Below, piece after piece: positions 42,793-50,644 of a stretch of 64,000 nucleotides of DNA (the stretch's first letter is position 1; every line of letters starts with the position of its first letter). Where the stretch lies: positions 1-64,000 of the forward strand of contig JBGTLA010000109.1 of NCBI GenBank assembly GCA_041744375.1. The letters run 5' to 3'. The DNA comes from JBGTLA01 sp041744375 (GTDB lineage Bacteria; Actinomycetota; Acidimicrobiia; Spongiisociales; ZC4RG35). A model generated the notes under the pieces. The model was given only the letters and a program-made list of their open reading frames with translations, had not been told where the DNA came from and ran no database searches. The position numbers were made by a program, and so were the translations under genes.

Positions 42793-43911
42793 TCAGCCGC
42801 CGGCTACAAAACCGGGGGCGAAGACGTCGTCCACCGTCACCTCGTTCTCCAGGGCTCCGGCCTCGGACAGCTGGTCGATGATCGTCTGCACCTTGGCCGG
42901 GTCGATGCTGCCGATCGGGCCGGCGAAACCCTCCGGCATGACATAAGGTGCCATGATGTCCACCTCTCCGGCGGCGACCACGGCGCTCTGCTCGGGCACG
43001 GCCGCCTCGAGGATGGCCCCCGTCTCCTCGGGGTTCTGGATCGAGTACTCGAGGCCCCGCAGCAGCGCCGAAATGAACCTCTCGACGACCTCGGGTTGCT
43101 CGTCGATCATGTCCTGGCGAGCGAGGATGAGGTTGCCGTACAGGTCCGGCAGGTATTCGCTGTAGGGGAAGAAAACGGCGGTGTCTCCGGTGGCCGCCTC
43201 GATCAGTCCCTTCCCGACCACGAATTGCCCGATGTAGTCGACCTCACCGGAAGCCAGCAGGCGGGGCAGGTCGGGCGGGGGGGCGGGGACGAACTCGACG
43301 GTCGAGTCGTCGAAACCGGCCGCATCGGCGAAGAAGGGAAAGAGGATGCGAACCGTGGAACCGGCGGCATCGGCGAAGGTCTTACCCGCCAGGTCGGTCA
43401 CCTCGGAGATCCCTGTCGACTCCGTGGTGGCGATGGCGGCGAGGGTGTTTTGCTGGATAGCAGCCACCCCCTTCACCTCGAGTCCTTGGTTGGCGATGGT
43501 CAAGATGGCGGTTGCGGCGTCGCCAGGTCCGAAGTCCGCCGTGCCGGCGGCGATGAAGCGCATCACGTCGACAGTGCCCGAACCGGGACTGATGGTCACG
43601 TCGAGACCCACCTCGTCGAAGTAACCCAATTCCTGGGCGACGTATACGTAGGCATCCCGGCCGAAGGTGCTGAACGAGGTGAGATAGTCGATCGACACCC
43701 TCTCGACCGGCGCCGTCGTGTCGGGTGGGGTGGTCGTCTCGGGCGGCGTCGTCGTGTGGGCGGTGGTGTCGGGAGTGTCGGGTGCTGCGGTGGTGGTGGG
43801 GGCCGCGGGGGCCGTTGTGTCTGGGGTGCCAGAATCGCCACAGGCTGCTGCGACCAGGGCGATGGCAAGCATGAGAACCAGCACCTTCAGCGGTGATGAG
43901 ATCCGTTGCAT
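42793..43911 (-). CDS. NMT1/THI5-like solute-binding lipoprotein
   Basis: A 372-residue binding protein for the SsuBC-like importer. The signal peptide ends in lipobox VAAACGD, followed by a Thr/Pro-rich tether of about 45 residues and then an NMT1/THI5 domain (YVAQELGYFDEVGLDVTI, PGDAATAIL, DLAGKTFA). Such proteins bind pyrimidine precursors, sulfonates, phthalates and other small anions; the ligand here is unknown but should be the compound degraded by cluster B. AGGAAGGA lies upstream of the ATG. Confidence 0.92.
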   Translation of the reverse strand: MQRISSPLKVLVLMLAIALVAAACGDSGTPDTTAPAAPTTTAAPDTPDTTAHTTTPPETTTPPDTTAPVERVSIDYLTSFSTFGRDAYVYVAQELGYFDEVGLDVTISPGSGTVDVMRFIAAGTADFGPGDAATAILTIANQGLEVKGVAAIQQNTLAAIATTESTGISEVTDLAGKTFADAAGSTVRILFPFFADAAGFDDSTVEFVPAPPPDLPRLLASGEVDYIGQFVVGKGLIEAATGDTAVFFPYSEYLPDLYGNLILARQDMIDEQPEVVERFISALLRGLEYSIQNPEETGAILEAAVPEQSAVVAAGEVDIMAPYVMPEGFAGPIGSIDPAKVQTIIDQLSEAGALENEVTVDDVFAPGFVAGG

Positions 43912-43971
43912 TATGATCCTTCCTGATAATCGCGTCGCCGTTTCTCCCTGGTGGGAAACTTGACGCCCGGC

Positions 43972-43998
43972 TTGATTTGATCAAAGATATATCATCAA
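43972..43998. promoter_or_regulatory. AT-rich palindromes before cluster B
   Basis: TTTGATCAAA (43976-43985) is a perfect 10-bp palindrome, enclosed by TTGAT (43972-43976) and ATCAA (43994-43998). This AT-rich patch, unusual here, lies 60-90 bp upstream of the binding-protein start and is a reasonable promoter/operator for the cluster's GntR regulator. The remainder of 43912-44131 holds only the MITE-like element. Confidence 0.45.
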
Positions 43999-44022
43999 TG
44001 AGGCTCTGGCAACTCGGTGGTG

Positions 44023-44128
44023 CAAGGACAGTCTTGAACAAATCGTTCCAGTCTTGGGGGCTAGTCCTCCTAACTGGGACCTTGCCGAGTTTCAGGTCGG
44101 CTTTCACTGCTATTCAACACCGTCCAAG
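44023..44128. mobile_element. MITE-like element, copy 2 (98 bp plus 4-bp flanking duplication CAAG)
   Basis: The element proper is 44027-44124. Inverted ends: GACAGTCTTGAACAA on the left, and GACGGTGTTGAATAG read inward from the right (11 of 15 match). The flanking direct repeat is CAAG (44023-44026 and 44125-44128). Same orientation and layout as copy 1, with the block AGTCCTCCT at the same offset of 36 bp. Its right end is 3 bp before the P450 ATG, so it now forms the immediate upstream region of that gene; on the other side it is 112 bp from the cluster B binding-protein start. No transposase is present in the window. Confidence 0.8.
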
Positions 44129-44131
44129 TCC

Positions 44132-45367
44132 ATGATCGGCTCCTGTCCTCTTCGTTTCGACCCCCTCTCACCCGACCAGCTCGCCGACCCCTATCCGACA
44201 TACGCCTCCTTACGTGAGCGGTCTCCGGTTCATTACGAGCCCGAGCATGACCTTTGGATCGTATCCCGTCACGAAGACGTGGTGGCGGTCTCTCTCAACA
44301 CGGCAGACTTCTCTTCTGTCGGGTCCGTGCAGTCGACCACGACACCCTATCCGGACGAGGTGCAGGAGGTGCTGGCGGGAGGAATCGGAGAGATGATCTG
44401 GATGACCGCATCCGACGATCCCGATCATCGACGCGTGCGCGGCCTTATCAATCGAGTGTTCACCCCCAAGCGGGTACGCGATCTCGAACCCCAGATCGAA
44501 CGGTATGTCCATGCTCTCATCGATGAGTTCGCCGGTGACGGTCGCGCCGACATCATCGAACGGTTTGCCTGGCCGTTGCCCCTGTGGGGGTTAGTCGAAA
44601 TCCTGGGGATCCCGCGCAGTGATCTGGAGCGGCTCCACAAGTGGAGTTACGAGTGGCTGCGCCTCATGCAGGTGACAGACCCCCTCGACCAGCTCGTCGC
44701 CTACGCCCACAGCTTCGTGGAACTTCAGCACTACGTTCTCGATGCGCTCCACCGTCGCCAGGCCGAGCCCACCGACGACCTCATGACCGGTCTCCTCGAG
44801 GCGCGTCTCACCGTGGACCCTCCCCTGTCGGTCACCCAGTTGGCGTGGGTGCCCATGAACTTGATCGTGGCCGGCCACGTCACCGTGACCCGTGCCATCG
44901 GGAGCGGTCTGGTCTCGTTGATCGACCGGCCGGAACAGATGGAGAAGGTCCGGAAAGCGTCCGACGGGGTGATGGCCAACGCTGTCGAAGAGATCCTGCG
45001 CTACGAGTCTCCCGCCCAGGGCCTATTCCGGACAGCCCTGCGAGACGTGGAGATCGCCGGGACTGTGATCCCCGAGGGGGCCAAGGTCATGGTTCATTAC
45101 GGCTCCGCCAATCGCGACCCGGCGCTCTTCGACGGTCCCGCCGAGTTCCGCATCGACCGTCCCGACGTTCGTCACCACGTGGCGTTTGGCAAGGGTGCCC
45201 ACTTCTGCGTGGGTGCCCCGCTGGCACGGGCCGAGCTGAAGCACTCCTTTCGGGGTCTCCTCGATCGGCTTCCCGGTCTGCGTCGGGCCGGGGAAGGCAC
45301 TCGAGACACCATCTTTTTCGCCCGGGGGTGGTCGAGCCTCCCCCTGGCGTGGGATCCTCCCCGATGA
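44132..45367 (+). CDS. Cytochrome P450
   Basis: A 411-residue soluble bacterial P450. The heme motif is AFGKGAHFCVGAPLARAEL with the cysteine ligand, the helix-K ExxR is EEILRYES, and helix I is LIVAGHVTVTRAIGSG, where the usual acid-Thr pair is altered (AGHVTVT). It needs ferredoxin and reductase partners that are not adjacent. The ATG at 44132 fits family length (MIGSCPLRFDPLSPDQLADPYP). The frame is open back to a TTG at 44054, inside the MITE-like element, which would add 26 residues. No Shine-Dalgarno sequence precedes 44132. It overlaps the hydrolase gene (ATGA). Confidence 0.92.
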   Translation: MIGSCPLRFDPLSPDQLADPYPTYASLRERSPVHYEPEHDLWIVSRHEDVVAVSLNTADFSSVGSVQSTTTPYPDEVQEVLAGGIGEMIWMTASDDPDHRRVRGLINRVFTPKRVRDLEPQIERYVHALIDEFAGDGRADIIERFAWPLPLWGLVEILGIPRSDLERLHKWSYEWLRLMQVTDPLDQLVAYAHSFVELQHYVLDALHRRQAEPTDDLMTGLLEARLTVDPPLSVTQLAWVPMNLIVAGHVTVTRAIGSGLVSLIDRPEQMEKVRKASDGVMANAVEEILRYESPAQGLFRTALRDVEIAGTVIPEGAKVMVHYGSANRDPALFDGPAEFRIDRPDVRHHVAFGKGAHFCVGAPLARAELKHSFRGLLDRLPGLRRAGEGTRDTIFFARGWSSLPLAWDPPR

Positions 45368-46176
45368 CCTCACCGGTGCATGTCTTCACGGTGGTCGACG
45401 GCCGCCGGCTCCATCACCTCGACTACGGAGGGGAGGGACCACCCATCGTGCTCGTCCACGGTGTCCTCGGAAACGCCTGGATGTGGAGCGGGGTTGCTGG
45501 CCGTCTGACGGGCCACGGCCGGGTGATCGCTCTCGACCTCCGGGGCTACGGAGACTCGCAGTGGTCGGTGGAGGGAGCCGATCCGACCACCGCCCACGCC
45601 TCCGACCTGGCTGGTCTGGCCGACGCCCATGGATGGCCCTCGATCACTCTCGTCGGATTCTCGCTCGGGGGACTCGTCGGATTGGCCCTCTGGGAGCTCC
45701 GGCCTGAGCTCGTGACACGCTTGGTGATGGTCGACCTGGCTCCCTCCTCAACCCGCACCGAGACAGATGTGCAACCGATCCCGATGACTGTCGCCGGCCA
45801 TGCTGAGGCGGTGGCGGTCGAACGGGCCGGCCTGCCTCACACCTCCGACGAACTGGTTGAGGTGATGGCCGGCCACGGCTGGAGACCGGGTACCGACGGG
45901 ATGCTGGTGCGCAAACACCATCCTGGCATCGCCTCGCGCTGGCGTTTTCGCAGCGAAGATTGGTGGCACACGGTGGATCGATTCGAGCCACCCCTCTTGT
46001 TCGTCCACGCCCCCGACAGCCCCGTCTGTCCGCCCGCCGAGGCGGGCGCGGTTGCCGAGCGAGCGCGCCGTGGCCACATGGTCGCGGTGAGCGGATCCGG
46101 CCACCTCATCCCTCTCGAGCAGCCGGACGCCTTTGTCGCCCACGTGATCGAGTTCTTGGACGACTCTGTTGCCTAG
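45364..46176 (+). CDS. Alpha/beta hydrolase
   Basis: A 270-residue alpha/beta-hydrolase-fold protein: oxyanion region VLVHGVLGNAWMW, nucleophile elbow VGFSLGGLVG with Ser, and the C-terminal catalytic His in SGSGHLIPLEQPD; the acid is probably the Asp in HAPDSPV. The position between a P450 and an SDR suggests hydrolysis of an ester or lactone in a degradation pathway. The start overlaps the P450 stop by 4 bp; the open frame before it is a shadow. Confidence 0.9.
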   Translation: MTSPVHVFTVVDGRRLHHLDYGGEGPPIVLVHGVLGNAWMWSGVAGRLTGHGRVIALDLRGYGDSQWSVEGADPTTAHASDLAGLADAHGWPSITLVGFSLGGLVGLALWELRPELVTRLVMVDLAPSSTRTETDVQPIPMTVAGHAEAVAVERAGLPHTSDELVEVMAGHGWRPGTDGMLVRKHHPGIASRWRFRSEDWWHTVDRFEPPLLFVHAPDSPVCPPAEAGAVAERARRGHMVAVSGSGHLIPLEQPDAFVAHVIEFLDDSVA

Positions 46177-46912
46177 CAGCGTCGTGATCGTCACGGGCGG
46201 AGCCAAAGGCATCGGCCTCGCCTATGTGAAAGGCCTCGCTGCCCGGGGACACCGGATCGTCGTCGCCGACCTCAGCAATGGCAGCGAGGCAGTGGCGACG
46301 GCACGCGCCGCGGGAGCCGAAGCGATCTCGGTGGTCGTCGACGTGGCGGATGAAACAGCCACCGACGCCATGGCCACGGCCACGCTCGAACGTTTCGGCC
46401 GCATCGACGCCCTCGTCAACAATGCCGGCTACTTCAGCCAGATCCACAAGACCACTTTCGACCAACTCACAGTCGAAGAATGGGACAGGGTCTTCGCCGT
46501 GAACGTCCGTGGAACCTGGTTGTGCGCCAAAGCTGTGGCTCCCGCCATGAAGGCCCAGGGCTCGGGACGCATCATCAACACCTCGTCGATGACGGTCCCC
46601 ACCGGAGTGCCCCATTTTCTGCACTACGTTGCCTCCAAGTCGGCGATCGTCGGTCTGACCCGCTCCCTCGCCAGAGAGTTGGGCGAGTTCGGGATCTCCG
46701 TCAACACCGTCAGCCCCGACTACATCCCCCACGATCGCGACTATGCGGGCCGCCAGCCGGAAATGGCCGAGTTCATCCGCAACCAGCGCTGCTTCGCGCG
46801 CGATCAAGAACCCGAGGACATGGTGGGCGTGGTGGCCTTCTTGGTGTCGCCGGACTCAGACTTCATCACGGGTCAGAACTTCTACGTCAACGGAGGCCGG
46901 TGGTTTGGCTGA
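46169..46912 (+). CDS. Short-chain dehydrogenase/reductase
   Basis: A 247-residue classical SDR: VTGGAKGIGLAYVKG, NNAGYF, catalytic Ser in NTSSMTV and YVASK. VNGGRWFG at the C-terminus is typical. It probably oxidises or reduces the alcohol or ketone of the P450/hydrolase pathway. The apparent TTG start at 46169 overlaps the hydrolase stop; a GTG at 46184 would remove five residues and also leave the cofactor motif intact. Confidence 0.9.
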   Translation: MPSSVVIVTGGAKGIGLAYVKGLAARGHRIVVADLSNGSEAVATARAAGAEAISVVVDVADETATDAMATATLERFGRIDALVNNAGYFSQIHKTTFDQLTVEEWDRVFAVNVRGTWLCAKAVAPAMKAQGSGRIINTSSMTVPTGVPHFLHYVASKSAIVGLTRSLARELGEFGISVNTVSPDYIPHDRDYAGRQPEMAEFIRNQRCFARDQEPEDMVGVVAFLVSPDSDFITGQNFYVNGGRWFG

Positions 46913-46918
46913 CCGGGC

Positions 46919-47518
46919 TCAGCTCTCGATGGGGCGACCAAACGTGACGGCGTCGAGGACCGGCGGCGGGGCGGTGCGGCGATAGGCGCCGTCGGGGTGG
47001 GCTCCCAGGGCGTCGTTGACGGTAGAAAAGGCGATGCGCAGGGCCACGTACGTGGTCATGGCGAAGATCTGCTGGTCCTCGAAGCCGGCTTCTCGCAATG
47101 CCCGCACATCGCCCTCGTCGATGCCGTTGGGATCCCGGGTGACCTTGCGAGCCCAGTCGGCCATGACTTGCTCGGGCGACGTGAGACCAGCGTCGTGCGC
47201 CAACAAGACCCCGGCGGCAGTGTCGGCACCGGCTGCTGCAGCCAGCCTCGAACCCCAGGCCAGCGAGCAGTAAGAATCGCCCAGGGTGGAAGCGGAGGCC
47301 GTCACCAGGATGGCCCGCTGACGCACGGTCAACCCACCGGCCTTGGTCACTGCCTCCATCAGCTCGAATAGGCCCTCGTGCGTCTCCGGCTGGTAGCCCC
47401 ACAGGCGAGACGAATTCATGACATACCCGACCTCTTCGATGTCCTCGTCGAATATGGCCCGGACCGCCGGGGTCGTCGCGGGCGCCGAGAGGAAGAGCGT
47501 TTGCTTTCTGGTCGACAA
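46919..47518 (-). CDS. Carboxymuconolactone decarboxylase / AhpD-like protein
   Basis: A 199-residue helical protein of the CMD/AhpD superfamily. The region that carries the CxxC pair in AhpD reads LGDSYCSLAWG, with one cysteine and no following His, so thiol peroxidase-linked activity is unlikely. It is more like the non-redox members that accompany catabolic clusters. It converges with the SDR gene (6-bp gap). Confidence 0.75.
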   Translation of the reverse strand: MSTRKQTLFLSAPATTPAVRAIFDEDIEEVGYVMNSSRLWGYQPETHEGLFELMEAVTKAGGLTVRQRAILVTASASTLGDSYCSLAWGSRLAAAAGADTAAGVLLAHDAGLTSPEQVMADWARKVTRDPNGIDEGDVRALREAGFEDQQIFAMTTYVALRIAFSTVNDALGAHPDGAYRRTAPPPVLDAVTFGRPIES

Positions 47519-47567
47519 TGCAACTCCTCTGATTGGGACGGAGTCAGTATCCCACCGGCCGACCTAC

Positions 47568-48809
47568 TCAGCTCGCGACGGGGCGAGCCTGGCGTATGGC
47601 CGTGGCCGCCATCCCCGCCAGCACAGCCATCGCCCCGGCGGCGAGGAAGGCCGGGGCGTAGTTGCCGGCCTGTTCGCGCACCACTCCCCCCGCCCAGGCG
47701 GCGAAGGCGGCTCCCACCTGGTGGGAGGCGAAGATCCACCCGTACACGGTGCCGACATTCTGGCGCCCGAACACGTCAGCGGCCAGGGCAACGGTTGGTG
47801 GAACCGTGGCGATGTAGTCGAGCCCGAAGAGGACGGCGAAGGCGATCAGCCCCAGCTGATCATGGATGACGGGGATCAGAAACAAAGAGATTCCCCGGAA
47901 CCCGTAGTACATGAGGAGTAAGCGTCGGGGGTCGTAGCGATCGGTGAGCCAGCCCGAGGCGATGGTACCGACGAAGTTGAACCCACCCATCACAGCCAGG
48001 GTCCCTGCCGCCACCGACTGCGTGAAGCCATGCTCGACGGCGTGAGCGATGAAATGGGTCCCGACGATGCCGTTGGAGGTGAGCCCACAAATACCGAAGG
48101 TGCCTACCAGGAGCCAGAAGTCGACACTCCGCACCGCCTGGCGCATGATGCGGGCGTCCGGTTTCGGGGGGATGACCGTAACGGTGCCTCCGTAGGGGGG
48201 GAGATCCATGTCGGCGGGGTCGTCGCGCACCAACAACGCCACCGGCACGATCAACAGTCCCGCAACGGCGGCGATCCACAGCGACGTCTGGCGCCAGCCG
48301 ATGCCGAGGGTGAGGCTGCTGAGCCAGGGCACAAAAACGAGCTGCCCGGCCGAGGTGGTGGCACCGAAGATGCCCACCACCAGGCCGCGGCGTTCCACGA
48401 ACCAGCGGTTGGCTACGGCCGCCCCCAACACGGAACCCAACAAACCGGTGCCGACCCCACTGAGAACGCCGAAGAAGAGGGCAAGCTGGACGGCGTTCTG
48501 GGAAGCGGCGCTGAGGAGCATGGATCCTCCCGAAACCACCAGCCCGGCCACGGCCACCGCCCTGGAACCGACCCGGTCGATGAGCTTTCCAGACAACGGC
48601 GCCGACAAACCGTAGACCAACAACCCGAGCGAAACCGCCAGCGAGACCGTCGACCGGCCCAGGCCCATGTCGCCCTCGATCGGCAGCAGGAAAACACCCG
48701 GGGCCGAGCGAATCCCGGCGGTGAGGAAGACCGCCGCACCGGATGCGATAACCACCCACCAGGCGTAGTGGATCTTCGACCATTTCGATGACCGTCGGCC
48801 GACCCTCAC
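47568..48809 (-). CDS. MFS transporter, monocarboxylate/oxalate-formate-like
   Basis: A 413-residue, 12-helix major facilitator. Helix 1 begins YAWWVVIASGAAVFLTAG, the loop 2-3 motif is GKLIDRVGSRAVAV, and helix 11-12 has the DYIATVPPTVALAADVFGRQNVGTVYGW signature of the OFA/MCT-like group. It probably carries an organic acid, perhaps a substrate of the neighbouring catabolic genes. The GTG start at 48809 is supported by AAAGGA 5 nt upstream. Confidence 0.9.
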   Translation of the reverse strand: MRVGRRSSKWSKIHYAWWVVIASGAAVFLTAGIRSAPGVFLLPIEGDMGLGRSTVSLAVSLGLLVYGLSAPLSGKLIDRVGSRAVAVAGLVVSGGSMLLSAASQNAVQLALFFGVLSGVGTGLLGSVLGAAVANRWFVERRGLVVGIFGATTSAGQLVFVPWLSSLTLGIGWRQTSLWIAAVAGLLIVPVALLVRDDPADMDLPPYGGTVTVIPPKPDARIMRQAVRSVDFWLLVGTFGICGLTSNGIVGTHFIAHAVEHGFTQSVAAGTLAVMGGFNFVGTIASGWLTDRYDPRRLLLMYYGFRGISLFLIPVIHDQLGLIAFAVLFGLDYIATVPPTVALAADVFGRQNVGTVYGWIFASHQVGAAFAAWAGGVVREQAGNYAPAFLAAGAMAVLAGMAATAIRQARPVAS

Positions 48810-48825
48810 GTGCGTCCTTTCGGCT

Positions 48826-48843
48826 GGCGGCCGCCGGGCCGCC
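48826..48843. promoter_or_regulatory. GC hairpin in the MFS gene leader
   Basis: GGCGGCC-GCCG-GGCCGCC is a perfect 7-bp stem with a 4-nt loop, 17 nt upstream of the MFS start codon. It may lie in the mRNA leader and limit ribosome access, or terminate upstream transcription. The remaining 48844-49007 holds no gene I can support. Confidence 0.35.
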
Positions 48844-49007
48844 GACCGCTACAAGATAGACCCACGTGCTCCCTCACGATTCTCTCGGGGAGGCTTCGTT
48901 CCCGTGTCGGTGCTGTATGAGGGTGGTTGCCCGGGGTTGTAAACGAAAAGGTGCCCGCGGTTCCCTCGACGGCTGCACGCGAGACCAGTACCTACTCCGA
49001 GGGCGGT

Positions 49008-50042
49008 TCAGCGATCGCGCTCCACCATGTAGGCGATGAGGCCCTTCACGAAACGCCGGGCGGGTGAGTCTCCTACGTCGACAAAGGCTTCCTCGAAGGC
49101 GACGGCGGCAGATCGGGCGATTCCCTGCGCAAACTCATTCGCAAACTCCACGCTGCCGTGCTCCTGCATCAGCGCGAACACCTCCTCGATCAAGGCATCG
49201 GATCGGAAATGTGGGTCCGTGGCCAAATAGCGCTCGAGTTGGTGGCGATGGATCGGGTCGGCGGCGGTGAGGAGGTGGAGCAGCATCAATGTCCGCTTTC
49301 CCTCGCGCAGGTCGCCCCGCGCCTCTTTGCCGTAGAGGTCAGGGGATCCAGTGAGGTTGAGGATGTCGTCGCGTATCTGAAAGGCCGCCCCGAGAAAGAA
49401 CCCGAAGCGCACCATCGGTGTGGGGTCGACCGCTCCCTGGGTTCCGATGAGTGCCCCCACCCGCAGTGGAAGCACCGTGGTGTACCAGCAGGTCTTCTTC
49501 ATGATCATGTCGAGGTAGTCGTCGGGGGTGAGATCGGTGCGCCCATCGCGCTGCCATCCCAGCTCGATCGCCTGGCCTTCGACGGTCTGGAGGGCCATGA
49601 AATCGAACTCGGACCAGACCCGGGCGGCGAGGCGCCGGCCCAGCCTTCGCTGGTTGCCCTTCAGCGCCCCGAGGGCGAAAACGGCGAGGCCGTCGCCGGC
49701 GTTGATGGCCAGCGCCCGGCCGAAGCTGCGATGCAGTGTGGGTTTGCCTCGCCGCAGTTCGCTGCCGTCTTCTACGTCGTCATGGATTAAGAAGGCGGTG
49801 TGGAACAGTTCGAGAGCGGCCGCCGAGCCCAACGCGTCATCCACGGTACCTCCGAAGGCCTCGCAGGTGGCGAGGCACAAGGCCGGCCGGAGCCCCTTGC
49901 CTCCCCGAGCGAGATAGTCGGTGGCGGGAGCCACCAGGTAGCGGGAGGTTTCTTGGTTGGGGATATAGGAGGCGGCGGCCCGCCGGGCCATCTGGCTGTA
50001 GCGCCCCAGCTCGTTCGAGAAACCGGTGCGAGTGGTGGTCAT
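49008..50042 (-). CDS. Polyprenyl diphosphate synthase (trans-isoprenyl, GGPP-synthase-like)
   Basis: A 344-residue head-to-tail prenyl synthase. The first aspartate-rich motif is LIHDDVEDGSELRRGKPT and the second FQIRDDILNL. KGLRPALCL supplies the pyrophosphate-binding Lys and Arg. It condenses IPP with an allylic diphosphate to make an all-trans chain; length cannot be fixed by eye. ATGA overlap with the 201-residue unknown protein ties it to the upstream genes, making it the last gene of the five-gene unit. Confidence 0.92.
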   Translation of the reverse strand: MTTTRTGFSNELGRYSQMARRAAASYIPNQETSRYLVAPATDYLARGGKGLRPALCLATCEAFGGTVDDALGSAAALELFHTAFLIHDDVEDGSELRRGKPTLHRSFGRALAINAGDGLAVFALGALKGNQRRLGRRLAARVWSEFDFMALQTVEGQAIELGWQRDGRTDLTPDDYLDMIMKKTCWYTTVLPLRVGALIGTQGAVDPTPMVRFGFFLGAAFQIRDDILNLTGSPDLYGKEARGDLREGKRTLMLLHLLTAADPIHRHQLERYLATDPHFRSDALIEEVFALMQEHGSVEFANEFAQGIARSAAVAFEEAFVDVGDSPARRFVKGLIAYMVERDR

Positions 50043-50644
50043 CGCCTGGCCTCCTCTCGATTCAGGACCTCCAGCTGCAGAGCTACCGGTTCGTCAGGAG
50101 CCGTGGAGATCAGAACGAGGCCGTGGTAGTGCCCGGACGGCTGGCCCTCGCCGACATCTACTCGGAGGCGGACCTCCCGGCTGGTCGACGGGCCGATGCG
50201 ATCGATCTTCGCCGGTGACACCGACACCGTCGCGGCAGGAATGACGACACCACCCAGCGACGCCAGGTCGGTCACTTCGACATGGAGGCCACCCGAAGAC
50301 TGCGTGGTGAGATTGTGCACCCACACAGAAGTCGCCGAGCTGCCCGCCGGTCGCACCGCAGGAAAGAGGGCCCGCTCGATCACTGGTGCGCCGGGTTTGC
50401 GTTCGGTGCGCGACTCGACCAGCTCCGTGGTGGTGGCGAGAAACCGCAGATAAGCATCCGTCAGCCGGGCGGCCCGGCCGAGCTCCAAGGGCGGGGGTGG
50501 TTCATCTGGCATAGAAGGCAGCACGTCGAGGCGGTCGTTCGATGTCGCCCTGTCGACCATTCCGGCGTAGCGCTCGACCACGGCTGCTGCCGAGAAGAGG
50601 CCGAAGAGCTGCACATCCGCAACGAGGTCCCGGCGGTTGGTCAT
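50039..50644 (-). CDS. Unknown protein, helical N-terminus and beta-rich C-terminus
   Basis: A 201-residue protein I do not recognise. The first half is helical, with LTDAYLRFLATTTELVE; the second half (from about residue 105) looks like a single immunoglobulin-like beta domain, ending GHYHGLVLISTAPDEPVALQLEV. No signal peptide or membrane helix. The C-terminal style resembles the end of the 524-residue unknown protein in the same cluster. Both ends use ATGA overlaps, so it is translated with the flavoprotein and the prenyl synthase. Confidence 0.75.
   Translation of the reverse strand: MTNRRDLVADVQLFGLFSAAAVVERYAGMVDRATSNDRLDVLPSMPDEPPPPLELGRAARLTDAYLRFLATTTELVESRTERKPGAPVIERALFPAVRPAGSSATSVWVHNLTTQSSGGLHVEVTDLASLGGVVIPAATVSVSPAKIDRIGPSTSREVRLRVDVGEGQPSGHYHGLVLISTAPDEPVALQLEVLNREEARR

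Noticed and set aside
48844..49007. Possible tRNA or small RNA in the gap before the MFS gene
   Set aside because: No cloverleaf or T-loop consensus could be folded by eye; only one GC hairpin nearer the gene is clear.
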